This document shows, piece by piece, positions 46,452-56,638 of a stretch of DNA of 64,000 bases. A model generated the notes under the pieces. That model did not search any database. It saw nothing but the letters and a program-made list of their open reading frames with translations, and was not told the origin of the DNA. Both the position numbers and the translations under genes were made by a program. The stretch spans positions 186,001 to 250,000 of the forward strand of contig JASNGC010000003.1 in assembly GCA_038659295.1 (NCBI GenBank). The letters are read 5' to 3'. Source of the DNA: Enterocytospora artemiae. Taxonomy: Eukaryota; Microsporidia. Positions within the stretch are counted from its first letter, which is position 1; every line of letters starts with the position of its first letter.

Positions 46452-46912
46452 AATACCCCCATCGTAAAAATTTTATATTTATTACAAATCAATATTCCAT
46501 GGAAGGAAATAGTAGGAGAATGATTTAGACACGATCAATATTTCATATAAAGAAAAGTGAAAAATAATAAATTTACACTACAATGAACTTTTATGAAATA
46601 TTTTTAAATGTATATAGTCTTCCAAGATATTAATTATGGAATACTTTAAGGGGTAATTAAGGGGTATATTAATAGGTTGATCACGAAAGATAATATGATT
46701 CATATGTAATAGCTTGTTTGAAAGTGAAATGCATTGTTCATCTCAATAGTTGCATAACTCTGGTACTTCTAGTTATCTACTGTCAAGATACAACTTAATC
46801 ATTTATAAATCTTTCAAGAAAGGCAGTCCTTGTATCAAATGTTGGAGTGAACAATAGTAATACCTGGATTTTCATCAATTCCTCTAGCTACTATTCTATG
46901 GATGGCAGATAT
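46452..46912. promoter_or_regulatory. Upstream region of copy A and 3' flank of copy B in the tandem array
   Basis: The bases next to 46451 repeat the promoter seen upstream of copy B (47964 onward) and of the broken copy (45269 onward): a C run, then atcgtaaaaatttt, then tatttattacaaatcaatattccatg. The remainder is diverged spacer. A 70-codon ORF here (46847-47059) is a shadow of the repeat and is not called. Confidence 0.55.
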
Positions 46913-47033
46913 GTCACACCCATTTCAAAAAATATTTTACAGAATCTTAAAAAACTCTTTTATTACCAAACAGTTGAATTTAGTCACTTTTTATTAGTCG
47001 AAGAGATCAAAAATCCATTAATGATGGAGGCGA

Positions 47034-47963
47034 TCACAATGCTGAATCAGCAGAAGTAGCATCTCCATACTTAGCTTCTCTACTCGATATATGTTCCGCC
47101 CTATTTTGAGCAGAGTAAAAAATCCCAGCTGTACAAATTACGAACACCACCGATCCTATAATAGCAGCATACAAAGGAGTAAGGAATACAAACGGGAGAG
47201 CAGATGCCACGGCTGCACCAAATCCAAGGGCCGAGTATAACCTCATGGGGAAACTTTTTTTATCATTCTTATGTACTGGCAAGTATCTCATAAGCATCAC
47301 AAGACATAAGGATATGACAAATACGAATGCAGCCACCTCCTTGTATTGATACGAAAATTGTTTAAATATGTCGAAGTAAGAAGCTTCTTCCTTAATCTTA
47401 TTTGGAAGAGCGAATCTCGAGGGAGGGTTTTTAGGTGTAGTATCTGATGGAACAGGCAACACTGACTTAATATCAATGTGGGGATTAGCTGTTGTATTTG
47501 TATCAGGATTGCCTAGATTCGCAGGCGTTGTATCCATAGGTTGTACTACTGGTTTTGAACTTATTAACGACTCAAACTTAGCGCGATCACCAGCAGCAGC
47601 ACTGGGAGTAGGATTAGGTGTTGTGCCCATTGGATCATTCTGAGGACCAAATACCTTAGATGGCACCTCAGGCTCTGCCGAAGGCGATTGCACATGTCCA
47701 GTAACTGAACTGGAAGTTGAAGAAGTTGTTGCCGCAGGCATTCCAACAATCGGAGAAGGTGTAGTAGTGCTAGTACTCGAAGGTGTATAAATAGAATTAC
47801 CTTCAAATCTGGCTGTATGAGTAGGTTTACTTTTAACTGGAGGAACATGAGTAGGTCTACTTCTAATTGGGGTATTAGAAATAGGGCCACCAGTTGCAAT
47901 TCGAGGAGTATACTTAACAAGTCCGGGAGTATCTCTATCATCATTACCGTATTGATTTGACAT
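47034..47963 (-). CDS. Tandem family membrane protein, copy B
   Basis: A 309-residue paralogue of copy A. The first ~92 residues are unique: a charged start (MSNQYGNDDRDTPGLV), a basic Pro-rich stretch with the repeated unit RPTHVPPVKSKPTHT, and a Ser/Thr tract (TPSSTSTTTPSP; ATTSSTSSSVTG) suitable for O-glycosylation if exposed. From SPSAEPEVPS to the C-terminus it is identical to copy A, including all three membrane spans and the tail. The GGGGGG-containing start context (cgatggggggtattATG) is conserved. DNA identity that includes the 3' non-coding flank but stops abruptly inside the N-terminal coding part points to recent gene conversion or very recent duplication with N-terminal replacement. 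Confidence 0.75.
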   Translation of the reverse strand: MSNQYGNDDRDTPGLVKYTPRIATGGPISNTPIRSRPTHVPPVKSKPTHTARFEGNSIYTPSSTSTTTPSPIVGMPAATTSSTSSSVTGHVQSPSAEPEVPSKVFGPQNDPMGTTPNPTPSAAAGDRAKFESLISSKPVVQPMDTTPANLGNPDTNTTANPHIDIKSVLPVPSDTTPKNPPSRFALPNKIKEEASYFDIFKQFSYQYKEVAAFVFVISLCLVMLMRYLPVHKNDKKSFPMRLYSALGFGAAVASALPFVFLTPLYAAIIGSVVFVICTAGIFYSAQNRAEHISSREAKYGDATSADSAL

Positions 47964-48258
47964 AATACCCCCCCATCGTAAAATTTTTATGTTTATTACA
48001 AATCAATATTCCATGTGAGGAAAGTGGAAAATAACAAATTTATATCATAATAAATTCACATAAAATATTTTTAAAGTAGATAGTCTTCCAAAATATTGCT
48101 TATAGAATGCTTAAGGAGTATATTAATAGGTTGATCATGAAAGATAATATGATTTACATGTAATGGTTTTTTTAAGAGTGAAATATGTTATTTATTTCGG
48201 CAGTTACACAATTTTGATATATCTAGTGATACACTGTCAAAATACAATTTAATCATCT

Positions 48259-49422
48259 TCAAACATCCGTAAATCTTCTAAAATCTACAAACATTTTATG
48301 GATCGTTTTTCCGGTGCTGATATAAATGTGATCATTTATTAGTTCAAAATCCACACAATTTGTTAATTTTGTCTGAACAATAAATGGAGACTGATCTTTT
48401 CCAATATTTTTTAAATCAAACAGATAGATATCCCCCGATGTAGTTAAGGAGATAAGGAGATGATCTTTTATATCGAATGTTTGGCATGAATCGTACAATT
48501 CAATACATCCAACAAAGATAGTATCACCAATATTTAATGAAATCACATTTTTTCTTACCAAATCATACTTTTCTAATGAATTGTTTATTGTAGAATCAGC
48601 AACTAGCTTGTCATCGGATTGTAGACTGTAAATCACTGAAATAATGTGCTTACTCATGGAAACTATTAAATTCCCATAATACATTACTTTGGTTATGACA
48701 CTTTTGTGAATATTGTGATAGGTATAGCTGGGAATGCATACAAACTGCTGTGTCCCAGTTTTTTGGTATTCTATCAGACTATTTTCAATATTCCATTGCT
48801 TTATTGTCAGGTCTGCTCCAGAACTGATAATTTTCGAGCCGCTATCATTGATGTCGAATGTCAAAATTTGATCTTTATGGCATAAAATCCCTCCAATTAC
48901 GACTGCACATGTGAAGTTAGTAATATCCCAGGCTCTAATGGTTCTATCCTCACTACAGCTTGCTATGAAATTGCCAATCTTCTTCAGAAACTTAATTTCA
49001 CCCGTATGGCCCCTCAGCTCACCGATCATCTTACCTTCATAGAGATCGAGAACTTTAATAAGACCAGACATCCCTGCGACGGCGAATAGATGATAATAAG
49101 CATTTGGCCGACACTTTGGGGGTATATTGGAAATATCATCACTATCTGGGCTTTTTTCAAGATACTTGGCGTTTAAGTGGGCTGTATGAACCTTTTTACA
49201 TCTTTCATTGCTTGCAATAATATTGTAGCCTACGTCCATATCTATGAATTCACAACACAGAAATTTCTCGTTTTTGTCTCCATCAATATGGGACTGCAAT
49301 TCCCTAAAAGTATCAGTAAATAAAACGCACGATCTATGACCAACAGCAGCCAAAACATTTAAAGTTGGGTGGGCTTTTATAAAACTTAGCTGTCGTTTGG
49401 AAAAAGTGGCAGATGTATTCAT
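48259..49422 (-). CDS. WD40 protein resembling Polycomb PRC2 subunit EED/ESC
   Basis: A 387-residue beta-propeller from the ATG at 49422, which follows CCCC (ggatccccttATG); the frame extends upstream only to a TTG. Repeats show the EED order and spacing: VAGMSGLIKVLDLYEGKMIGELRGHTGEI, then SCSEDRTIRAWDI, then IGGILCHKDQILTFDINDSGSKIISSGADLTIKQWNI, then a linker with HNIHKSVITKVMYYGNLIVSMSKHIISV. In EED the corresponding stretches are a GG..GH.DEVLS.D....KI.S.GMD..LKLW repeat and a DIH...VDC.R..GD.ILSKS segment, a distinctive non-canonical WD repeat. EED binds trimethyl-lysine and activates the H3K27 methyltransferase. Enhancer-of-zeste and Suz12 are not in this window. A different WD40 protein cannot be ruled out without a profile search. 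Confidence 0.68.
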   Translation of the reverse strand: MNTSATFSKRQLSFIKAHPTLNVLAAVGHRSCVLFTDTFRELQSHIDGDKNEKFLCCEFIDMDVGYNIIASNERCKKVHTAHLNAKYLEKSPDSDDISNIPPKCRPNAYYHLFAVAGMSGLIKVLDLYEGKMIGELRGHTGEIKFLKKIGNFIASCSEDRTIRAWDITNFTCAVVIGGILCHKDQILTFDINDSGSKIISSGADLTIKQWNIENSLIEYQKTGTQQFVCIPSYTYHNIHKSVITKVMYYGNLIVSMSKHIISVIYSLQSDDKLVADSTINNSLEKYDLVRKNVISLNIGDTIFVGCIELYDSCQTFDIKDHLLISLTTSGDIYLFDLKNIGKDQSPFIVQTKLTNCVDFELINDHIYISTGKTIHKMFVDFRRFTDV

Positions 49423-49558
49423 AAGGGGATCCAAAAGAGACAATTTATAATTTATTGGTGTGTTCAATGATTACTACAGTTGGTATCAATAATAATGTTT
49501 TATAAATAGCTGGAAGTCAATCACCAGTATAGCTGTATGTTGTTACAAGTTCCTGCTA

Positions 49559-51793
49559 TTACAAATCATGTAGCTGCTCGTATGTTAATTTAAAAGACAG
49601 AGGCTCAAACGCCTCTCCTCCACCAGAGTAGAATTTTGAAAAAAACTCAATCCAGTTTAGTCGCAATGCATGCAAGCATGAGCTAAGCCCTTCAAGACCT
49701 ATCAGCAAGAGCATGGTGGCTACAACATAAACTGGGCTGAGACAGATTGCCCAAATCCAACTCTCATTCCCTATGGTAAATTGATGCAGAACTGATGTCA
49801 GCTGGACATGAGCCAGTGAAACTGCCCAAAGTCTTAGATATGAGCTTGTGTTTGAAATAAGTCCAAGCCCAAACTCAATTGTGTGAATTCCAGAATTTAT
49901 CCATAAATCAAGCATCTGGTCACTTCTTACTTTTCTTTTGCCTATCAGGTACATGGGTTTTGTGAAAAACATCCAGGGAATACAAGCTATTATTACTGCT
50001 GCTATGGACAGTTGTACATACATTTGGTATGGAAACATCTCGTCCCGAATATTAAATGGGTCGGTATACATTCCTATCAGGGTTGTAATTATAGAGGGGT
50101 GGTTTACTGTGACCAACCACTTGTAAATACATAAAAATACCAGGTATCCCAGAAACATTGTAAAAGCTATTGTTTGGGGTATGCTAACACAGTAGAGAGT
50201 TAGTAAGTCATTTTCATAAATTGAGTTTGCCAATGATATTATCGATCCCAAAAGCATATGAACAAATCCTAAAATCAAACTTAGCTTCATCTTCAAGGAA
50301 TTTGTAAAGGCCATCTTGTTTGCTGCATGGTGCCAAATTGGATCCAGACCAAAGGGATATGTCCTATTGGCAGTATTAAACTGGGAATCAAATAGCGCTA
50401 TTGGCCTGGATGCAAAGTCTGAATAAATAAAACCAAACCATATTGATGAAAATGAGCATGTTAGAATTACATATCTTCCTTCTAGAATTATCTGTAATAC
50501 CCCACAATTATGATTTAATTTATCGAATTTATAAATCATATATCCAGACATTAATAGCAGGATTAATCCATGAAGTACATCTCCAAACATTACCCCGAAC
50601 ATTAATGGAAATGTAAATATCATGAAAATGCCGGGGTTGATCTCTTGATACTTTGGTATTCCGAAGACATTTGTGAGATTTTGAAAGGCTTCGGTAAATT
50701 TGTTATTAGAAAATGATGTTGGAACTATTTCCTCCTCTCTCTTCTTGGTTACTTCATAATAAAATCTACATTCTTCAAATGATTTCAACTTTTCCAAATC
50801 CTCCAAATCCTTTGTTCTAATCCAAGCATCCCCGACAAAGCTCGATCCTAAATCCTGTCTTTCTCCAATATCTTCTATTCTATCAATGATTTTGTATTTT
50901 GGCGACTGATAGGTCAGTTTATTTAAAGTGCTATATATTTGTCTTTCTCTGTAAATTAGCTCCATCCAGGTCTTATACATCCTTTTTACAGTCTCTAACA
51001 CCTCACCATGCTTTTGCTCAATTTCCTTGCAAATACTTGTTTCTCTTTCAAAAATATCTTCCAAATAATCCAAGCCACTCAATTTGTCGTTAGTTGTGGG
51101 GACTTCTCCATTTAACAATGCCTTTGAATCATAAACACGCCCACCCATGGTTTCAATGATATTAATGACTGTTTGGGTTGGATATTTACCATATACACAG
51201 ACTATATATACCGTCTTTTGCTTATCTGCATATTTTAGATCGACATCGTCCATTTTAAGGAAAATATTTCCCCTGAGAATCCCCCTTAGAATTTTTTTAA
51301 TTAAAAACTTCTTATCTCTATCAACAATTGCTGAAATGAAGTTGTAAGAAATTTTACCTCTCTTGGACCTTTTTCTGTCCGAATTAGAGTTGTTTTGTGC
51401 AGAGAAGCAATCCTCATGTGGAGATACGGTAAATCTTCCACAAAAATTTGATGATTCCATTGCCATCGCATAATTGCCTTCATAAATTTGACGAAGGTTC
51501 TCATGCTCCTTTCTTAAACATCTTAGCTCCAGAATCTGTTTGTAGCTGGTATTAATAGATTCTTCAGCTTCTTTGAAGGACATCGCTTCTGAAATCTCCT
51601 CAAATGTATCAAACTCCTTTCTCATGTACTGTAATCGTTGCTCTAACTTTTCTATTAGGATCAAGCTAATATTTTGCTGATGGCTCGATTTAAATTGTAT
51701 CAACTCTGTATTTCCCAACTTCTCTAGTGTTTCTCTGACATTTTTGTCTCTAATATAAAGAGAGATGGATGTCATTTCATCTGATCTCAACAT
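49559..51793 (-). CDS. VPH1: V-type proton ATPase subunit a (VPH1/STV1)
   Basis: A 744-residue membrane subunit forming the proton half-channels of the vacuolar ATPase. The N-terminal cytosolic domain (about 1-350) contains coiled coils (ERETSICKEIEQKHGEVLETV). The C-terminal domain has about eight spans, with the conserved GVMFGDVLHGLILLL (family: MFGD.GHG) and the essential Arg in SNTSSYLRLWAVSLAHVQL, which releases protons from the c-ring. It is shorter than yeast Vph1 (840) through trimmed loops. No CCC motif precedes the ATG. It would acidify vacuolar compartments, possibly including spore organelles. Confidence 0.94.
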   Translation of the reverse strand: MLRSDEMTSISLYIRDKNVRETLEKLGNTELIQFKSSHQQNISLILIEKLEQRLQYMRKEFDTFEEISEAMSFKEAEESINTSYKQILELRCLRKEHENLRQIYEGNYAMAMESSNFCGRFTVSPHEDCFSAQNNSNSDRKRSKRGKISYNFISAIVDRDKKFLIKKILRGILRGNIFLKMDDVDLKYADKQKTVYIVCVYGKYPTQTVINIIETMGGRVYDSKALLNGEVPTTNDKLSGLDYLEDIFERETSICKEIEQKHGEVLETVKRMYKTWMELIYRERQIYSTLNKLTYQSPKYKIIDRIEDIGERQDLGSSFVGDAWIRTKDLEDLEKLKSFEECRFYYEVTKKREEEIVPTSFSNNKFTEAFQNLTNVFGIPKYQEINPGIFMIFTFPLMFGVMFGDVLHGLILLLMSGYMIYKFDKLNHNCGVLQIILEGRYVILTCSFSSIWFGFIYSDFASRPIALFDSQFNTANRTYPFGLDPIWHHAANKMAFTNSLKMKLSLILGFVHMLLGSIISLANSIYENDLLTLYCVSIPQTIAFTMFLGYLVFLCIYKWLVTVNHPSIITTLIGMYTDPFNIRDEMFPYQMYVQLSIAAVIIACIPWMFFTKPMYLIGKRKVRSDQMLDLWINSGIHTIEFGLGLISNTSSYLRLWAVSLAHVQLTSVLHQFTIGNESWIWAICLSPVYVVATMLLLIGLEGLSSCLHALRLNWIEFFSKFYSGGGEAFEPLSFKLTYEQLHDL

Positions 51794-52081
51794 ATTTGTT
51801 TTCCACTCCTATAGTAATTAATTAGATTGGTGAAACATTTGAAAAAACATTATAAAACAACTAGAAAAAGTATGAACAACCCAAGTAGGCAGGACCATTG
51901 CCAATCAAATCTATGCGGTACGAAGTAGCCGCTTCCATAGTATTTCCAATGGTCAAATTTCAAATAATTCTCATGCTAAGGCAAAAATACAGCTTGGTAG
52001 CAACACACTAACAAGATTGTAATCTAAAACCAATTCTTAAGAAAAGAGATCTGGCTTGAATAATATCTTCTATTCAATTTA

Positions 52082-52375
52082 TTATTTGTCAAAGCTAAAC
52101 TTTAATCTCGAAGCATCACACACAAGCTTTTCGCTGCCATTTTTGTTCAAACAGACACACTTAACCGCAGATCCTCTGATGGAACATACTCTTGCATCCG
52201 ACAAGCCATTACTTAAATGTAGTTTTTCATCACTTCGGTCAAACTCAACCTGTGACAACTTCATATTCAAAAATGGATCAATCCCTGTTAAGATTCCTGA
52301 AAGAACCATCTGATTTTTTAAAAAGACCGTAATTCGACAATTTCTGTGAGTTTTGAAAAATTCATAGAAAATCAT
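52082..52375 (-). CDS. LSM2: LSM2, U6 snRNA/mRNA-decay Sm-like protein
   Basis: A 97-residue Sm-fold protein. The opening MIFYEFFKTHRNCRITVFLKN matches the LFYSFFK...G..V.VELKN of LSm2. Sm1 has the GILTGIDPFLNMKLSQVEF pattern (family: G.L...D.YLN.KL.....), and Sm2 is CSIRGSAVKCVCL (family: CFIRGSVVRYV.L). LSm2 sits in the LSm1-7 ring (mRNA decay) and the LSm2-8 ring (U6 snRNA). Its presence beside PRP9 and SmD2 supports a working splicing or decay system. CCC precedes the ATG (aagcccattcagATG), and the stop lies within TAATAAAT. Confidence 0.92.
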   Translation of the reverse strand: MIFYEFFKTHRNCRITVFLKNQMVLSGILTGIDPFLNMKLSQVEFDRSDEKLHLSNGLSDARVCSIRGSAVKCVCLNKNGSEKLVCDASRLKFSFDK

Positions 52376-52556
52376 CTGAATGAATGGGCTTTTTTTAAGA
52401 AGATAATTTTGGATAAGGATTATGGAATAACTAGTTTAATGTTTTGACTGAATTTACCAGGGCAATAAGAGCCATGAGGTTTAGTATGAAATTCAAAGGA
52501 GACATGGGTACTTTGTAATATGAAAACTCTAGAAATCAAGGATATTACATGAAAGA

Positions 52557-55500
52557 TTATCTCTTGATCAACGACAATAGCCTGCAAAATAAATGGACAT
52601 TCATCATATCCTCTAAGTTCCCGAGCAATATTAATCTTTTCCGTGCGCGCGTCAAAGCAACATTCAGCCTCTCTTCAGAAATATGGCATTCTGTGTTTGA
52701 AATTGGATCAAACACAACCACAATAACATCATCCTCACTCCCTTGGAATTTATCAATTGTATAGACCGGGTTTTCTGTAATGGCTTGGGTTAAGGTCACC
52801 TGAGAGTTAAAATAACACAGAATAGTACATTTTGGAAGAGATTGAACAAATTCACAGTAGTCAATTTTTCTTGTGTCCAGGTACTCAACTGGCATGTCAT
52901 TCTCATCATCTATCCTGCCCATAACCATCTTATTAGAATAGAATAATATGTTACTCAATCTCATAATACACTCGCTCATTCTATACTGCATTTTTAACTC
53001 ACAATATTGCTCATCCATTCTTAGAAAGTACTCAAAAGCACTTGTCGATCCCCCTCTTATAGGTTTAATTTGCAGGTGATCTCCCACCATCACAAATTTA
53101 TCACAAAGTGATATTGGAATCATGGCAAGCAGCAGTCCTATCTGAGAACCTTCGTCAATCACACAATAGTCGAAACGTCTCTCCAGAAAAATAGGATCTT
53201 TAAGACTAAAACAGGTCCCAACCACCAAATCAACAGAATTGAATATTTCTCGAAGCATCTCAACTGAATTTGTCAACGGACATCCAGAAACCTTCTTTGA
53301 TTCACTTCCATGAATTGTGTCTACCAATCTGTCCAAATTATCATTCGCTTTGTAATAATTCACCCCTTCTAGTTTCGATAATAGATTTTCAATTGCCAAG
53401 TGTGTGTAACAAATTAATAGCACCTTCTTCTTATAAAAAATCAATACTTTGATTAGAAGTGCTATCAATGTACTCTTTCCAGTCCCAGGCATCCCATGGA
53501 TAATTTTATGCGTTTGGCAATTCAGTCCTGCAACTAAACCATTTCTCTGATCTTCATTTAATCTTGAAAAATCGGATTTATAACTATCTGGAATCTTTAT
53601 TGGCTTGTACATAACAGTCTGGGTGAGACAGTCCAATGTGCTTTTAGATGAATTGATTAGATCACAATTTAAATGAGATATATTAATTTTGTGAGGATTG
53701 GTATATTTAATATCATAGTTTTCTGCAATTTTTAAGTCTGCATTGATATCTATAGACTCCCCACTTATTTCGATATCTTCGAACGGGTCACTTCCATCTT
53801 CTAAATCAGCTTCTTTACCATAACTAGTCGTACATATATTTTGCGAGATCAATTTTGAGTCCAAGGTTTTTATTTCATCAGGTAAATCTAAGCCATACTC
53901 CTGTCCAGGTAGGATAAAAGGCATTGACTTTTGAGCATATCTTGGATATGCAACATACAATAACGAATACAGACTAAATTTGTAAAATATTTCTGAGTTA
54001 TCCCTGTAAAAATATACTTCTGATTCTGGAATTATTTTACCCGATAGTTTAATGTGGAAATAGATACAGGGGTTATATTGTTGTTCTAATGCAGATTTGC
54101 CAACAGTATTTATATCCATTCTGTCACATAAAATATCCTCATTTACTACCTGAATATGATCATATTCTTTTATAGAAATAATCCTTCCTTTACAAATGCT
54201 TTTTTTTACGTTTGAATTAATAACAACCCAATCATCTACATTTGGTGTGTCATCCATCTCATTCTTATTGGCCCTAAGTACTATAGTTACTGGTTGTTCT
54301 CCATTTTCACCTTCATTAAATCCGAAAAAACTGCAATTTGCATCCTCCAAAAAGCCTAATTCCGTTTTGTTTTCTATAAAAGCATGAATATACTTATCCT
54401 TTACATCTGATTCCTTTTCAAGTAATTCAAGTTGTATTCTTAAGAAATGGCTTGGATTCAACTTTCGAATTTTATTGTAGATATAACATGGACTGTCTGA
54501 TAAGCAGTCACACTCTCCAACGGATCCTTGGCAGGCAATTATATTTCTTTTAATAACAATGTCTCTAATTTCGGAGTGCTTAATCTTAACATCAAAGAAG
54601 CTCCCGGTCAGTGAGTAGAATATCATTGGTCTTTTAAAATAAACCTCACTGTCAGTTTGTGAATGCCTATCCTCAACTATTGTAGAATGACTTTTGATAT
54701 TTTCAATATTTTTGGTGTGGTCATCTATTTCTACACTCTCAATTTTCAATCTGTTACTAAATTCTTCATACAGCATCATAGTATACAATAGTACCTGTGC
54801 TCTATGTTCAATACTTGGATATTTGCCAGTTTTAATTTCTATGACATGATCCTTGCTGATACAATCGATTTTTCCTCTTAATCCAAAATTTGTTGAGACA
54901 AGTGGATACTCGATGTCAGTCACCACTAAGTTACCAGAAACAAACTTCAAAATGCTTTTAACATGTCTTAATAATTCGTTTAAAATCTGTTTTTCTGTAA
55001 TATTGCAGGAAAACAGTTCAATTGTCCTCTTATTAATAATTTCAAATAAAATATTTTTAACATATGGAAATGATAGTACATCATTAATATTGTAAACTCC
55101 AATACCATCGCTTAGAAAGACATTGTCGTCATACAAACGATCTTTCAGGTTTTTGGAAGAATTATTAAACTTCCCAGATGAATTGCTCTTGGTACATTGA
55201 TCAATCATCTTTAATACTTTGGTTTTGTCCTTTAAAATTCTCTGAATAGTTTCGTGTATAATGGTTCCAACCACCAATGCCGAGTTTTTCCATTTAAATC
55301 CAATATCCGCAACTTGTTTGTTCATTAATACCATATTACCACATTTTAAGCCTTGCAAGAAGGTGGTTATAGATATAATGTCATCGTGAATAAATAGCAA
55401 GTAGTTAAAGCTATCCACATAAATAGTGTTGGAATCTATATTTATAGAATGGTTGTGACTAGATGGTACACTATTATCTTGACAATAACACTCTAATACT

Positions 55501-56429
55501 GAAATACATATCCCCATCTTCCAATCTATTCTAGTCCACTCACCACTTACACAAACTTTCTTATTTTCTTCATATAAAATAACAAATCCGTCATGTCGAT
55601 CAATTTTGTCAATTATGAGTCTGTAGAAGTTTCTCAAATCAACAGACATATTTTTTGCATTATTGTTTGTACTTTTAAATACCTCTTTATGGCTCATAGG
55701 TTCATCACACTCTGTAGAATTCAAATCGATGGAGTTTGAAAATGAAATACTAAATGCTTCATCCTCAGAATCAACCATATGCTCGTTTGTGGTCAATGGG
55801 CATGGACCATCTAAACATGGTGGGGGATAACTGGCACTATCTCCATGCACAACCCGAGAAGAGTTTAAAGTACTACAAATGATCGATGGTTCTGAAGAAC
55901 TCAATATACAAGAGATATCAGAGAATTTGGTTTTCAGGTTGGCCGAGATTTCGCCCTCTGAAAAATCTGATTTGTTAGTTGGTTCAACAAATGAGATAAT
56001 TTCAGCTTGTTGTTGTCCATCTGTAGTTCCAAAATTCTTCTCCAAATTGTTGTAGGAAGAATCAGAATCCATAAGAAGAGTTCCAATCTCGGTATTTTCT
56101 AAAAATGAGGAGGCAGCCTCTGAATTTGCTTTGCATGAACTTTCCTCTCGACTTAATAAGTTAAGTTCTGATGGATTATACGAATTCTCGTGGTTGCTTT
56201 GTGAGATTTTTTCTTTGATCTGGGTATTTTTACTAATTTCAGATTCTCTACTGCTGCTGATTATAGACCTCTTCTCATCATTGCCTGTAGATTCTGTATA
56301 TTTCTGTAATTCTTCATAAAATTCAAATGGATTCTCCTTATTAAGACAAATTCTCTTTCTTGATTGAGTGGCATTGCAATCACTTTCTGAATCCTTCCAT
56401 TGCACGTTTTTAACATTCCTATTGTGCAT
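52557..56429 (-). CDS. DNA2: DNA2 nuclease-helicase
   Basis: A 1290-residue enzyme for Okazaki-flap removal and DNA end resection. After a ~280-residue Ser-rich acidic N-terminus comes the RecB-type nuclease: FGLRGKIDCISKDHVIEIKTGKYPSIEH (Asp and Glu-x-Lys at about residue 530), with a Cys cluster (CQGSVGECDCLSDSPC) for the Fe-S cluster typical of Dna2. The C-terminal superfamily 1 helicase has Walker A GMPGTGKST (about 976-984), motif II IDEGSQIGL, GDHLQIKPI, QYRMSECIMRLSN, KFQGSEDDVIVV and LNVALTRARKRLILLG. All catalytic motifs are present. CCC precedes the ATG (gataaacccatATG). Confidence 0.94.
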   Translation of the reverse strand: MHNRNVKNVQWKDSESDCNATQSRKRICLNKENPFEFYEELQKYTESTGNDEKRSIISSSRESEISKNTQIKEKISQSNHENSYNPSELNLLSREESSCKANSEAASSFLENTEIGTLLMDSDSSYNNLEKNFGTTDGQQQAEIISFVEPTNKSDFSEGEISANLKTKFSDISCILSSSEPSIICSTLNSSRVVHGDSASYPPPCLDGPCPLTTNEHMVDSEDEAFSISFSNSIDLNSTECDEPMSHKEVFKSTNNNAKNMSVDLRNFYRLIIDKIDRHDGFVILYEENKKVCVSGEWTRIDWKMGICISVLECYCQDNSVPSSHNHSINIDSNTIYVDSFNYLLFIHDDIISITTFLQGLKCGNMVLMNKQVADIGFKWKNSALVVGTIIHETIQRILKDKTKVLKMIDQCTKSNSSGKFNNSSKNLKDRLYDDNVFLSDGIGVYNINDVLSFPYVKNILFEIINKRTIELFSCNITEKQILNELLRHVKSILKFVSGNLVVTDIEYPLVSTNFGLRGKIDCISKDHVIEIKTGKYPSIEHRAQVLLYTMMLYEEFSNRLKIESVEIDDHTKNIENIKSHSTIVEDRHSQTDSEVYFKRPMIFYSLTGSFFDVKIKHSEIRDIVIKRNIIACQGSVGECDCLSDSPCYIYNKIRKLNPSHFLRIQLELLEKESDVKDKYIHAFIENKTELGFLEDANCSFFGFNEGENGEQPVTIVLRANKNEMDDTPNVDDWVVINSNVKKSICKGRIISIKEYDHIQVVNEDILCDRMDINTVGKSALEQQYNPCIYFHIKLSGKIIPESEVYFYRDNSEIFYKFSLYSLLYVAYPRYAQKSMPFILPGQEYGLDLPDEIKTLDSKLISQNICTTSYGKEADLEDGSDPFEDIEISGESIDINADLKIAENYDIKYTNPHKINISHLNCDLINSSKSTLDCLTQTVMYKPIKIPDSYKSDFSRLNEDQRNGLVAGLNCQTHKIIHGMPGTGKSTLIALLIKVLIFYKKKVLLICYTHLAIENLLSKLEGVNYYKANDNLDRLVDTIHGSESKKVSGCPLTNSVEMLREIFNSVDLVVGTCFSLKDPIFLERRFDYCVIDEGSQIGLLLAMIPISLCDKFVMVGDHLQIKPIRGGSTSAFEYFLRMDEQYCELKMQYRMSECIMRLSNILFYSNKMVMGRIDDENDMPVEYLDTRKIDYCEFVQSLPKCTILCYFNSQVTLTQAITENPVYTIDKFQGSEDDVIVVVFDPISNTECHISEERLNVALTRARKRLILLGNLEDMMNVHLFCRLLSLIKR

Positions 56430-56638
56430 ATGGGTTTATCAAGAGTGAAAATAGAATAGACGGCATCCAAAATACTTAACTGAACCAGGATATGTTGAAT
56501 AGATAAGACCGCACTTAAAACAAACTGTGAGTTACATAGATTTTTTATAATTAAAGAATTAAGAATTGAAAGGCAGCCCAATAATGGTATACTATACTAC
56601 TTTTTCAGAGAAATCTATTCTAATTTAAATAAATTTAT

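Larger units (their letters stand above)
44460..48265. repeat. Three-unit tandem duplication containing a membrane-protein gene family
   Basis: Three roughly 1.0-1.4 kb units lie head to tail (about 44460-45440, 45441-46840 and 46841-48265), each with 3' flank, a minus-strand gene, a promoter (cataataccccc, the start codon read in reverse) and an upstream spacer ending near a tgtcaa.atacaa motif. Units 2 and 3 share a perfectly identical 776-base block (45551-46326 and 46913-47688, constant offset 1362). The boundaries of unit 1 are approximate because it has diverged strongly. Confidence 0.85.

Noticed and set aside
46847..47059. 70-codon plus-strand ORF in the tandem array
   Set aside because: A homologous but differently broken ORF occurs at 45453-45635; both are antisense or spacer shadows of the repeat unit.
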